Shown one piece after another: positions 46,951 through 53,838 of a DNA stretch of 64,000 bases. Position numbers and translations under genes: made by a program. Positions within the stretch are counted from its first letter, which is position 1. The number at the start of each line of letters is the position of its first letter. Source of the stretch: Collinsella sp. (lineage in GTDB: Bacteria > Actinomycetota > Coriobacteriia > Coriobacteriales > Coriobacteriaceae); contig DXMA01000003.1 in the NCBI GenBank assembly GCA_019414445.1, positions 1-64,000 of the forward strand, given 5' to 3'. The notes below the pieces were generated by a model that was not told the DNA's origin, did not search any database, and worked only from the letters and a program-made list of their open reading frames with translations.

Positions 46951-47594
46951 TACGAGAACCGGCGCATCAAGCCGACGACTTTGCCCAGGATAACGGGATT
47001 CGTTGCATAGATAGGTTCCATGGTGTCGTTCTCGGGCTGCAAGCGCACACGCCCCTGCTCCTTGTAGAACGTCTTGACGGTCGCCGAACCATCAATCATG
47101 GCCACGACAATTTCGCCGTTCATGGCACTCTTTTGTTCACGGACGATGATGTAATCGCCATTGAAGATGCCGACATTGATCATTGAGCTCCCATGCACCT
47201 CAAGGATAAAGGAACCCTGATCAGTGGCGATTTCGGTCGGGATAGTAAACGTGTCTTCGATATTCTGCTCGGCCAGAATGGGAATCCCAGCCGCGACGCG
47301 ACCAACGAGCGGTAGCGAGACCGTTCCGCGAGGTGCGGTGGGCTCGTCAGATTTGGAAATTGAGACAGAGGAACCATCCTCGTTAAAGAGTTCCAGGGCG
47401 CGCGGCTTGGTGGCATCGCGCTTGAGTAGCCCGCGCGCCTCCAGGGCAGAGAGATGGGCGTGCACGGTGCTGGGGGAGGAAAGGCCCACGGCAGAAGCCA
47501 TCTCGCGCACGCTGGGCGGATAACCCTTCTCCTGCTGATATTCCTTGATGAAGTCGTAAATTTGCTGCTGACGCTTGGTAATTTTGCGAGCCAT
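46950..47594 (-). CDS. lexA: LexA repressor
   Basis: A 214-residue SOS repressor. Winged helix at 1-65 (GYPPSVREMASAVGLSSPST), self-cleavage site Ala102-Gly103 (GRVAAGIP), catalytic Ser137 (HGSSM) and Lys174 (SATVK). The start at 47594 gives the normal MARKITKRQQQIY N-terminus; the longer frame would run through the operators. Three LexA boxes lie upstream, so it is autoregulated and controls the divergent genes. Confidence 0.95.
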   Translation of the reverse strand: MARKITKRQQQIYDFIKEYQQEKGYPPSVREMASAVGLSSPSTVHAHLSALEARGLLKRDATKPRALELFNEDGSSVSISKSDEPTAPRGTVSLPLVGRVAAGIPILAEQNIEDTFTIPTEIATDQGSFILEVHGSSMINVGIFNGDYIIVREQKSAMNGEIVVAMIDGSATVKTFYKEQGRVRLQPENDTMEPIYATNPVILGKVVGLMRRFS

Positions 47595-47617
47595 CAGGGC
47601 ATCCTCTCTACCCATGT

Positions 47618-47631
47618 CAAACAAATGTTCG
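47618..47631. promoter_or_regulatory. LexA box, lexA leader
   Basis: CAAACAAATGTTCG, on the minus strand CGAACATTTGTTTG. One half is perfect and the other has one change from CGAAC-N4-GTTCG. It lies 24 bp before the lexA start. Confidence 0.6.
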
Positions 47632-47639
47632 AATTTTGC

Positions 47640-47667
47640 TTGACAGGAACAACTGTTCGAAGATAAT
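47640..47667 (+). promoter_or_regulatory. promoter of the LysM gene with LexA box in the spacer
   Basis: TTGACA (47640-47645), 16-bp spacer, GATAAT (47662-47667). The spacer is filled by a LexA box at 47646-47659 (GGAACAACTGTTCG; one half perfect, the other with one change). The layout copies the recA promoter. Confidence 0.75.
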
Positions 47668-47673
47668 AATAAC

Positions 47674-47687
47674 CGAACATTCGTTCT
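47674..47687. promoter_or_regulatory. LexA box, intergenic
   Basis: CGAACATTCGTTCT, one base from a perfect CGAAC-N4-GTTCG. On the minus strand it falls between a weak -35 (TAGCGC) and TATTAT at about 47669-47664, a plausible lexA promoter. Confidence 0.65.
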
Positions 47688-47754
47688 CGCGCTAGACATT
47701 TTTGTCCGCGCGGCTTGATAAAACTGTTCTCAGCAAAACACGCGAGAGGAGAAC

Positions 47755-48207
47755 ATGATGAACGTAACGAATATTGTCCAGGGAAACCTCGCCCTTAAGC
47801 TCGAGACGCCTGCAGAACCCACTTTTACGGTTGTTCAGGGTGGCCGCTCCGGCTTTCAGCCTTTGACCGTAAAGCCTGCACGCAATCAGCAGGCTGTAGT
47901 CGCGCCGGCCCGCGTTGCCCTGAAGGTTCCGACGATTGTCGCCGTCGCCGTTGCGCTTACGCTCTTCTTTGTCCTCGCTATGTCGGTCTTTAGCGCTCGT
48001 CACGCCGCGTATGCCGAGTCCGTTTCCAACATTACCTACGAGACCATTCGCGTTCAGCCTGGCGATTCTCTTTGGTCGCTTGCCGAGGAATATCCAATCG
48101 AACGCCTTTCCACGCAAGAGACTTCCGACATGATCCGTAGCGTCAATCATCTGGAGCATGGTTCGCTCGCCGCCGGTGCGCATCTTAAGGTTCCTGCTCG
48201 TTCGTAA
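47755..48207 (+). CDS. LysM membrane protein, probable SOS cell-division inhibitor
   Basis: A 150-residue protein with a cytoplasmic N-terminus, one membrane segment at about 58-80 and a LysM domain at 95-148 (VQPGDSLWSLAEEYP). Layout and position match YneA (Bacillus), DivS (Corynebacterium) and ChiZ/Rv2719c (Mycobacterium), small SOS-induced proteins encoded divergently from lexA that delay septation. Overall sequence likeness outside LysM is low, as among the known members. AGGAG precedes ATG 47755. It is followed by nrdR, as in actinobacteria. Confidence 0.8.
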   Translation: MMNVTNIVQGNLALKLETPAEPTFTVVQGGRSGFQPLTVKPARNQQAVVAPARVALKVPTIVAVAVALTLFFVLAMSVFSARHAAYAESVSNITYETIRVQPGDSLWSLAEEYPIERLSTQETSDMIRSVNHLEHGSLAAGAHLKVPARS

Positions 48208-48220
48208 TCATTATCGCGCT

Positions 48221-48264
48221 GCGCATGGTACCCTTGTTATCGTTTAAGAGGAGGTACCATGCGC
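48221..48264 (+). promoter_or_regulatory. hairpin over the nrdR start codon
   Basis: GCGCATGGTACC (48221-48232) pairs perfectly over 12 bp with GGTACCATGCGC (48253-48264). The right arm includes the nrdR ATG (48259-48261) and part of GAGGAGG. When folded, initiation on nrdR should be blocked. Confidence 0.65.
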
Positions 48265-48702
48265 TGTCCCAAATGCGGCAAGGCACATACCCGCGTTGTT
48301 GATTCCCGTATGCAGGAGTCAAATAACACCATTAAGCGCCGTCGCGAATGTTGCTCGTGTAACTATCGCTTTACAACGTTCGAGCGATGCGAAGACCCAA
48401 TCGAGGTCATTAAGTCAGACGGAACCAAGCAGCGGTTCGATCGCAATAAGCTTCTTGTCGGCTTGATGCGCGCCACCATCAAGCGCGATATCGACACTAA
48501 GAAGCTCAATGAGATTATCGATGACATCGAGGTCGAGCTGCGCTCTCGCACACTGACGGCCGTCACGTCCCATGAGTTGGGTGACATGGTGCTCAAGCGC
48601 TTGGCCAAGATTGACAAGGTGGCGTACATCCGCTTTGCCTCGGTCTACCGCGATTTCAAAGACGTCGATGAGTTTCTGCAAGAGCTCGACAAGCTAAGGT
48701 GA
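48259..48702 (+). CDS. nrdR: transcriptional repressor NrdR
   Basis: A 147-residue repressor of ribonucleotide reductase genes, sensing dATP/ATP. N-terminal zinc ribbon (CPKCGKAHT and CCSCNYRF) and an ATP cone ([20 protein letters not shown]). GAGGAGG precedes ATG 48259, but the site is enclosed in a hairpin. It lies between an SOS gene and dut, all concerned with DNA precursor supply or damage. Confidence 0.95.
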   Translation: MRCPKCGKAHTRVVDSRMQESNNTIKRRRECCSCNYRFTTFERCEDPIEVIKSDGTKQRFDRNKLLVGLMRATIKRDIDTKKLNEIIDDIEVELRSRTLTAVTSHELGDMVLKRLAKIDKVAYIRFASVYRDFKDVDEFLQELDKLR

Positions 48703-48706
48703 TTCC

Positions 48707-49150
48707 ATGTCCAACATTACCGTCAACATAAAGCGTCTCGATCCCACCGTCGAGCTTCCCAAATACGCCCATCCCACTGATGCCGGCTTGGATTTGCGCT
48801 CCAACGAGGACTGCGTCTTGAAGCCCTTCGAACGCCGTCTGGTCTCTACGGGGCTGGCCATCGCCCTGCCCGATGGCTACGCCGGCTTCGTCCAGCCCCG
48901 CAGCGGCTTGGCCATCAAGCAGGGCTTGTCTATAGTCAACACGCCGGGCCTCATCGACGCTCACTACCGAGGAGAACTCAAGGTTATCCTCATCAACCTG
49001 GATCCCACCAACGACATCCAAATCAACAAAGGCGACCGCATAGCCCAACTCGTCATCCAAGAAGTCCCCACGGTCAATCTCATAGAAGTAGAAGAACTAG
49101 ACGAAACCGACCGAGGCAAAGGAGGCTTCGGCTCCAGCGGCGTCGCCTAG
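48707..49150 (+). CDS. dut: dUTP diphosphatase
   Basis: Trimeric dUTPase of 147 residues that keeps uracil out of DNA. All motifs are seen: [39 protein letters not shown], and the C-terminal arm GGFGSSG. Starts four bases after nrdR (AAGGTG site). Probably in one SOS-driven unit with the LysM gene and nrdR. The codons near its end look less GC-biased. Confidence 0.95.
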   Translation: MSNITVNIKRLDPTVELPKYAHPTDAGLDLRSNEDCVLKPFERRLVSTGLAIALPDGYAGFVQPRSGLAIKQGLSIVNTPGLIDAHYRGELKVILINLDPTNDIQINKGDRIAQLVIQEVPTVNLIEVEELDETDRGKGGFGSSGVA

Positions 49151-49214
49151 GGGCGCTCGTATCCCGCTTTCGCCTGAGCTCCACACATATCATCCCGTGC
49201 TCAAACATTCTCGC
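49150..49214 (+). repeat. hairpin-element family, copy A (half element)
   Basis: A 65-bp unit that begins GGGGCGCTCGTATCCC and ends ATGC/GTGCTCAAACATTCTCGC-like. It is a direct tandem copy of the left half of copy B (49215-49277), differing mainly in the middle, and lacks the right arm. It starts at the dut stop codon. Confidence 0.7.
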
Positions 49215-49333
49215 GGGGCGCTCGTATCCCTCCCGCCCGCCTCTCACACATATCATTCCATGCTCAAACATTCTCGCTTCGCTTCGCTCGCTGCGAAACT
49301 GCGCGTGGAACGATATGTGAGAGAGGCGGGCGG
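49215..49333 (+). repeat. hairpin-element family, copy B
   Basis: Left arm 49233-49260 pairs with right arm 49306-49333 over 28 positions with two mismatches (46/20 and 55/11 in the last two digits). The 45-base loop reads TGCTCAAACATTCTCGC then a TTCGCT-rich part and GCTGCGAAACTGCGCG. It is downstream of dut in the sense direction. Confidence 0.75.
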
Positions 49334-49366
49334 GCGGCTACATGCTTGAAAAAATATTTACATTCT
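49334..49366. other. AT-rich spacer
   Basis: Short AT-rich link between copy B and the central terminator; contains AAAAAATATTTA. No gene seen. Confidence 0.3.
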
Positions 49367-49415
49367 AGTTAGCCCACGCGACAAAGGAATAGTCTCTTTG
49401 TCGCGTGGGCTAACT
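49367..49415. terminator. bidirectional terminator between dut and glycosyltransferase
   Basis: A perfect 20-bp stem (49367-49386 with 49396-49415), nine-base loop, T-rich on both outer sides. It separates two convergent genes. Confidence 0.8.
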
Positions 49416-49497
49416 GTATTTATCTTTTCCGGTCTCGCCTTTGTTGGTTTTACTGGAGGGGAATCTAGTTTAGCTGCTAGTACGTAAACGCAGCTTG

Positions 49498-49588
49498 CCT
49501 GTGGGGGCCTATATATCGTCCCGCGCGCAGTTTCGCAGCGAAGCGAGAATGTTTGAGCATGGGATGATATATAGGGGCCTCCCGCAGG
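49498..49588 (-). repeat. hairpin-element family, copy C
   Basis: Arms 49498-49522 and 49561-49588 pair over about 25 bp with small bulges. The 38-base loop, read on the minus strand, equals the copy B loop apart from a seven-base gap. The arms are unrelated to those of B except for ATATCATYCCA next to the loop. It lies just past the stop of the minus-strand glycosyltransferase, again in the sense direction. Between 49416 and 49497 nothing is recognised. Confidence 0.75.
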
Positions 49589-49606
49589 TAAGCGGACATA
49601 AAGACG

Positions 49607-50908
49607 CTAGCGGATATGCGCGGGTTTTCCGCCCCAGTAGAAGCGGCAGAAGACTCTTTTGCGCTTTTGGGGTTTGCCTACGAGCTCCATGGTTGCGATG
49701 GCTATGTCTTCGGCTGCGTGGGGGCGGCGTAGAACTTCGCCGTTGATGAGTAGCGCTTTGAGTGATTCGGGATGGTCGTGCAGGTGGCGCAGGGTTACGA
49801 TGAGTTCTCGTGCGGTGGTGACATGCATGCTGGCGCCCATGCCGGTGAGCATGGTGGTGTTGGCCTTTTCCTGGCCATAGGACTTGCCCAGCAGGATCAT
49901 CGGCAGGTGTGCGCACAGGCATTCGGTGACGGTGAGTCCGCCCGATTTGAGAATTGCCAGGTCGCAGCCGTGCATAAGCGCTGCCATATCATCGACATAG
50001 TCCAGAACCGTGACGTTTTCGAGCTTCATGGTGTCGAAGAGCGTTTTGAGGCGGGTGGCATATTCGGTGTCTTTGCCCGGCAAAAAGACAAAGTGCATGT
50101 CTTCGAAGCTGCGTAGGAAGGGGAGGGTGCGGTCCATCTCCGCGCGAAAGCGAACGTACGGTTGAGGCAAGCTGGCACCGGCCATTACCAGCACGACGGT
50201 CTTCTCGGTGGGGAGGTTGAACTTAGCTAGCTCTTCCTCGCGATCGTAATCCGTGTCGAATCCGGCGCGAATAGGAATGCCGGTAATGCGAATCTTTGTC
50301 TCGAGCACCTTGCGCGGACGCAGCGTTTCGGCCATAAATTCGTTGGCAACACAGAATAAATCGGTGTCCTTGTGGGGCCACCATCCCTCGACTTCGTAGT
50401 CGGTCGGTACGCAGATGACCGGATAATCGATACCCGTAATTACGCGGGCGCCCACGGCAACATTGGCTGCTGTGATGTGCGTTGCAACCACGGCTATGGG
50501 CCTGCGGCTACGAATATATTCGTTGAAGGCGGGGAACATAATTCGCGACCATGCCGTTCCGCCACCCCAGAGAAGATGTCCCGTAAGCGTATATCGCCAG
50601 GTCAGGTCGTAAATGGGGCGCGTTGCTCCCGTAAAAGAAGCCGCGGTCTTATTGCCGTCGAATTTAATACGTCCAAAATTAAGGATATCGAGCACTTCAA
50701 TCTCAATATCCTCGGGGATGCCATTGGTGCCGCGGATGAGGTCGAATGCCTGCGCTATCGCATTTGCGGCGGCCTTGTGGCCCGAGCCAACGGAGGCGTG
50801 CACGATGGTCACGAGAGGTTTTTGCTGAGCCAGGAGCGTGGTTTGCTCCGATTGGGGAGTGCTGTGCGTGAGCAGGGGAGCGTCGTCACTCGTCTGCGCC
50901 TGGTCCAT
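49607..50908 (-). CDS. MGDG-synthase/UgtP-like glycosyltransferase
   Basis: A 433-residue GT28-type enzyme of the monogalactosyl/processive glucosyl-diacylglycerol synthase group, related to MurG. HASVGSGHKAAANAIA near residue 37 is the acceptor-lipid motif; PTDYEVEGWW and LKSGGLTVTECL (nucleotide-sugar site) follow. Likely makes a glycolipid, perhaps an anchor for wall polymers. The start is ATG 50908, with AGGGGAG upstream; the longer frame has none. Divergent from trxB. Confidence 0.85.
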   Translation of the reverse strand: MDQAQTSDDAPLLTHSTPQSEQTTLLAQQKPLVTIVHASVGSGHKAAANAIAQAFDLIRGTNGIPEDIEIEVLDILNFGRIKFDGNKTAASFTGATRPIYDLTWRYTLTGHLLWGGGTAWSRIMFPAFNEYIRSRRPIAVVATHITAANVAVGARVITGIDYPVICVPTDYEVEGWWPHKDTDLFCVANEFMAETLRPRKVLETKIRITGIPIRAGFDTDYDREEELAKFNLPTEKTVVLVMAGASLPQPYVRFRAEMDRTLPFLRSFEDMHFVFLPGKDTEYATRLKTLFDTMKLENVTVLDYVDDMAALMHGCDLAILKSGGLTVTECLCAHLPMILLGKSYGQEKANTTMLTGMGASMHVTTARELIVTLRHLHDHPESLKALLINGEVLRRPHAAEDIAIATMELVGKPQKRKRVFCRFYWGGKPAHIR

Positions 50909-51026
50909 CGATAACTCCCCTTCAGCTTTGTAATACGGATTTATCATTGTAGTGCATGAGTGTCACGTTCACGTAAATTTGGGTACGAGCGCAAAGAACG
51001 ACAACGTTTCGACGAAAGGACGCTTC

Positions 51027-51965
51027 ATGACTACCGATAAGCCGATCGATGTTGCGATTATCGGTGGCGGCCCCGCGGGCTATGCTGCCGCCATTTATGC
51101 TGCGCGTGCCAACCTGACGACGACCGTGATTGAGCAGGGCATGTCGGGAGGGCAGATCGCCACAACCAATGAGGTCGAGAACTATCCGGGTTTCCCGCTC
51201 CTGAGTGGCGCCGAACTCGGCGAGCGTTTTCAGCAGCATGCAGAGGGCCTGGGAGCACAGGTTACATGGAGCATGGTTACGGGTATCGATTACGATGCCG
51301 ATGCAGCGTTGTTTACGGTGCATCACGATATGGGCGATACGCTGGCCTCGAGCGTTATCGCTTGCATGGGTGCCACGCCGCGTCCGGCAGGTTTCGCAGG
51401 CGAGGATACGTATCGCGGTCGTGGCGTTTCATATTGCGCAACATGTGACGGCATGTTTTTCCGCGGCAAGCAGGTTTTTGTAATCGGTGGTGGCAATTCG
51501 GCATGCGAAGAGGCGCTGTTCCTGTCCGACATTGCCAGCAGTGTGACCATCGTGCTGCGCCGCGACCAGTTCCGTGCGCCCGATGGTGTTGTTCAGAAAG
51601 TACTCGCAAAGGACAATATTACAGTTAGGTACCAAACTAGTATTGTGGAGCTATCGGGCGAAGCCATGCCAACGACGATTACCTTTAAGGACAATGCATC
51701 CGGCGAGACTCATACCGAGTCATTTGAGCCCGGCTCGTTTGGCATCTTTGTTTTTACCGGAACGCAGCCCCATACCGAGCTTGTAGAGCATCTGGTAGAT
51801 CTGGCGCCCGACGGCGGTATTGTGACCGACGAATCGATGGCCACCCGCACGCCTGGATTATTTGCTGCCGGCGATATCCGTTCCAAGCGGTTACGTCAAG
51901 TTGTGACAGCTGTTTCGGACGGAGCCATAGCGGCTACCAGCGCATACGCATTCCTACACGGATAA
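51027..51965 (+). CDS. trxB: thioredoxin reductase
   Basis: A 312-residue flavoprotein that reduces thioredoxin with NADPH. FAD motif IGGGPAGYAAAIYAAR, redox-active CATC near 137, NADP motif IGGGNSACEEALFL, and the C-terminal FAD motif AAGDIRSKRLRQV. AAAGGACG precedes ATG 51027. A thioredoxin gene is not adjacent. A terminator follows. Confidence 0.94.
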   Translation: MTTDKPIDVAIIGGGPAGYAAAIYAARANLTTTVIEQGMSGGQIATTNEVENYPGFPLLSGAELGERFQQHAEGLGAQVTWSMVTGIDYDADAALFTVHHDMGDTLASSVIACMGATPRPAGFAGEDTYRGRGVSYCATCDGMFFRGKQVFVIGGGNSACEEALFLSDIASSVTIVLRRDQFRAPDGVVQKVLAKDNITVRYQTSIVELSGEAMPTTITFKDNASGETHTESFEPGSFGIFVFTGTQPHTELVEHLVDLAPDGGIVTDESMATRTPGLFAAGDIRSKRLRQVVTAVSDGAIAATSAYAFLHG

Positions 51966-52005
51966 GTACGATAATATATCTTACGTAAGGTTGTTATCTT
52001 TAAGC

Positions 52006-52048
52006 AAAGTGGTTGGACAGTGCATCAATGTGCTGCCTAACCACTTTT
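52006..52048 (+). terminator. intrinsic terminator after trxB
   Basis: AAAGTGGTT (52006-52014) pairs with AACCACTTT (52039-52047), with further inner pairs, then TT. Confidence 0.65.
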
Positions 52049-52055
52049 ACTTTGT

Positions 52056-52084
52056 GGCTATATAGTATGCAAAACTAGATAACC
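52056..52084 (+). promoter_or_regulatory. operator-like inverted repeat upstream of the DUF1836 gene
   Basis: GGCTATATAGT, seven-base spacer, ACTAGATAACC. Nearly the same 11-7-11 repeat precedes degV at 53730-53758. It lies just before or over the -35 of candidate -10 elements TAGAAT (52085-52090) and TACAAT (52090-52095). Confidence 0.65.
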
Positions 52085-52119
52085 TAGAATACAATATAGA
52101 AAACGAACGGAGGCCTCTT

Positions 52120-52731
52120 ATGAACCACGCTAAACATGTTATTCCGATGTCCGATTCGTCGGTCAGCATTAAGCCTGAGGATATTCAGCCCACTGTGCTG
52201 CCCGATGCATTTATTCAGTCCGAAATCGTGCGCAAACTCAATACGTTGAGTCTGCCGCGCTATGACCAGTTGCCCAATGTGACGCTCTACCGCGACCAGG
52301 TTATTGAGTATGTTGCGCTGTGGATGGAGCCGCTGTCCATTTGCGTTGAGCACCCTGTCATTACGCCATCGATGATCAATAACTACGTGAAGGTCGGCCT
52401 GGTGCCTGCTCCGGTCAAAAAGCAATATGGCCGCGAGCAGATTGCCCGCCTGATCGCTATCTGCCTCTTTAAGCAGGTCTTACCTATTGCTGCGGTGCAG
52501 GCACTCTTTAACATTCAGCGTTTGAGCTACGATGCCCCGACGGCCTTCGATTATGTGGTCGATCAGCTCGAGGCATCGATTCGTTCGGCGTTTTCCGTCG
52601 AGCAGACGCCGGTTCCCGATACGGCGCATCAGGTAACGCGTGAGTCGCTGCTTGTGCGCAGTGCGGTTTCATCCTTCGTTTCGAAAGCGTACCTGATGAG
52701 CTATCTAAAGTTCAACGGGTTTAATAGCTAG
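52120..52731 (+). CDS. DUF1836 protein, MerR-like DNA-binding regulator
   Basis: A 203-residue protein of the DUF1836 family. The middle (about 85-135: ITPSMINNYVKVGLVPAP, YGREQIARLIAICLFK) resembles the winged helix of MerR-type regulators. The C-terminal part (QALFNIQRLSY onward) is helical. No ligand site is recognised. ACGGAGG precedes ATG 52120. It converges with degV, and the shared upstream repeats suggest it controls both genes. Confidence 0.75.
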   Translation: MNHAKHVIPMSDSSVSIKPEDIQPTVLPDAFIQSEIVRKLNTLSLPRYDQLPNVTLYRDQVIEYVALWMEPLSICVEHPVITPSMINNYVKVGLVPAPVKKQYGREQIARLIAICLFKQVLPIAAVQALFNIQRLSYDAPTAFDYVVDQLEASIRSAFSVEQTPVPDTAHQVTRESLLVRSAVSSFVSKAYLMSYLKFNGFNS

Positions 52732-52743
52732 CCGACGTATAAA

Positions 52744-52790
52744 ACGGGCGGAACAAAGGGCTATCTGCCACTTTGTTCCGCCCGTATTTT
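52744..52790. terminator. bidirectional terminator between DUF1836 gene and degV
   Basis: ACGGGCGGAACAAAG (52744-52758) pairs perfectly with 52771-52785, 12-base loop, then ATTTTT. Confidence 0.85.
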
Positions 52791-52804
52791 TGCTTGGTTG
52801 GACG

Positions 52805-53671
52805 TTATTGGCCCGAAGCCACGCCCATGCCGTAGCCGATAATGAGCCCATGCATTTCGGCATAGTATGAATCTAGCCCGTTACAGGGCATGATGATAGT
52901 CTTGGAGCCTGGCCAGCGCTCCACAATTCGGCTGGCAAGTGCTTGGGCGCCTGCCTCATTCTCGACATGGTCGATAACGACCTCGCCGCCCGTAAAACCT
53001 TCGGCTTCCATGGTGTCGATAATCTTGTTGAGCATCTTCTTTTCGCCACGCGTGTGTCCGACGAGTTCGATTTTACCGGCTTCACTCGCCGTGCCCAAAA
53101 TGCGAATATTGAGCTTGTTGGCAATGACGCCGGCTGCCTTAGGGATACGTCCGGCTTTGGCCAGGTTTTCGTAATTGCACAAGCTGAAGAGGATTTTGCT
53201 GTTCTGCTCAAGGCTATCGAAGTATGCGCAAGCGTCCTCGAATGAGACATCCGGATTGCTTGCAAGATAGCGGTCGAACAGCAAGAAAATGAGGTCCATT
53301 TTGCCGCCAGCTGCGCGCGAATTGACTAGATGAATCTGCCGGTCGGGCTCCTCGGCAAGAACCATATCGCGAGCCGTGGCTGCTGCGTTGTAGCTGCCCG
53401 ACACGCCCTCAGAGATTGGCATGCAGATGGTCTTGTCTGCCAATTTGAAGAGTTCGGCCCACTCCCCTACGCTGGGACAAGCGCTCGAAGAAGCGTTCGT
53501 CTCCGCCTGAACAGCGCAGTTGAGCTCATGAACATCGAGTGAAAGGTCATCGATGAATTCACGCTCCCCCACTCGAATTTTGAGGGGCGCAAATGCAAAG
53601 GTGGTATGGGGCGCGGTCGGTTGCCAATCGCGGAGGTTGCAGCTTGAATCGGAGATAAGTGCCCAGCTCAT
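52805..53671 (-). CDS. DegV-family fatty acid-binding protein
   Basis: A 288-residue DegV (FakB-like) protein, which binds a fatty acid between two domains for phosphorylation by FakA. The N-terminal ALISDSSCNL and the TICMPISEGVSGSYNAA motif, with the fatty-acid-contacting serine region, are present. In Gram-positive bacteria FakAB feeds host fatty acids into phospholipids. fakA is not here. AAAGGACC precedes ATG 53671. Confidence 0.87.
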   Translation of the reverse strand: MSWALISDSSCNLRDWQPTAPHTTFAFAPLKIRVGEREFIDDLSLDVHELNCAVQAETNASSSACPSVGEWAELFKLADKTICMPISEGVSGSYNAAATARDMVLAEEPDRQIHLVNSRAAGGKMDLIFLLFDRYLASNPDVSFEDACAYFDSLEQNSKILFSLCNYENLAKAGRIPKAAGVIANKLNIRILGTASEAGKIELVGHTRGEKKMLNKIIDTMEAEGFTGGEVVIDHVENEAGAQALASRIVERWPGSKTIIMPCNGLDSYYAEMHGLIIGYGMGVASGQ

Positions 53672-53684
53672 AGAGGGTCCTTTC

Positions 53685-53706
53685 TAATTGTTCCTCAACA
53701 ATTATA
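53685..53706 (-). promoter_or_regulatory. degV promoter region
   Basis: Read on the minus strand, 53706-53701 is a perfect TATAAT. It overlaps an 8-bp inverted repeat (TAATTGTT, four bases, AACAATTA; 53685-53704) that would form a hairpin at the start of the transcript or an operator. Confidence 0.6.
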
Positions 53707-53725
53707 GCCATCTTGCAAACTGAAT

Positions 53726-53762
53726 GTACGGCTATCTAGTTTTGAATACTAGATAGCCGTAC
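53726..53762 (-). promoter_or_regulatory. operator-like inverted repeat upstream of degV
   Basis: GTACGGCTATCTAGT, seven-base spacer TTTGAAT, then the exact reverse complement: 15 perfect pairs. The inner 11-7-11 matches the repeat at 52056-52084. It abuts the expected degV -35, a place fit for activation or repression. Confidence 0.7.
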
Positions 53763-53784
53763 AAGATTAGAGAGAATAAAGAAT

Positions 53785-53813
53785 GGACCTCGCGACTTAA
53801 AGCCACGAGGTCC
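53785..53813 (-). terminator. terminator after the NlpC/P60 gene
   Basis: GGACCTCG pairs with CGAGGTCC around a 13-base loop; on the minus strand ATTCTTTATT follows. Confidence 0.6.
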
Positions 53814-53838
53814 ACATTCACACGCTGTGTAAGATGAC

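Noticed and set aside
49150..49588. CRISPR-like array
   Set aside because: Only two or three units of about 65-100 bp, one inverted, without spacers of even length and with no cas genes.
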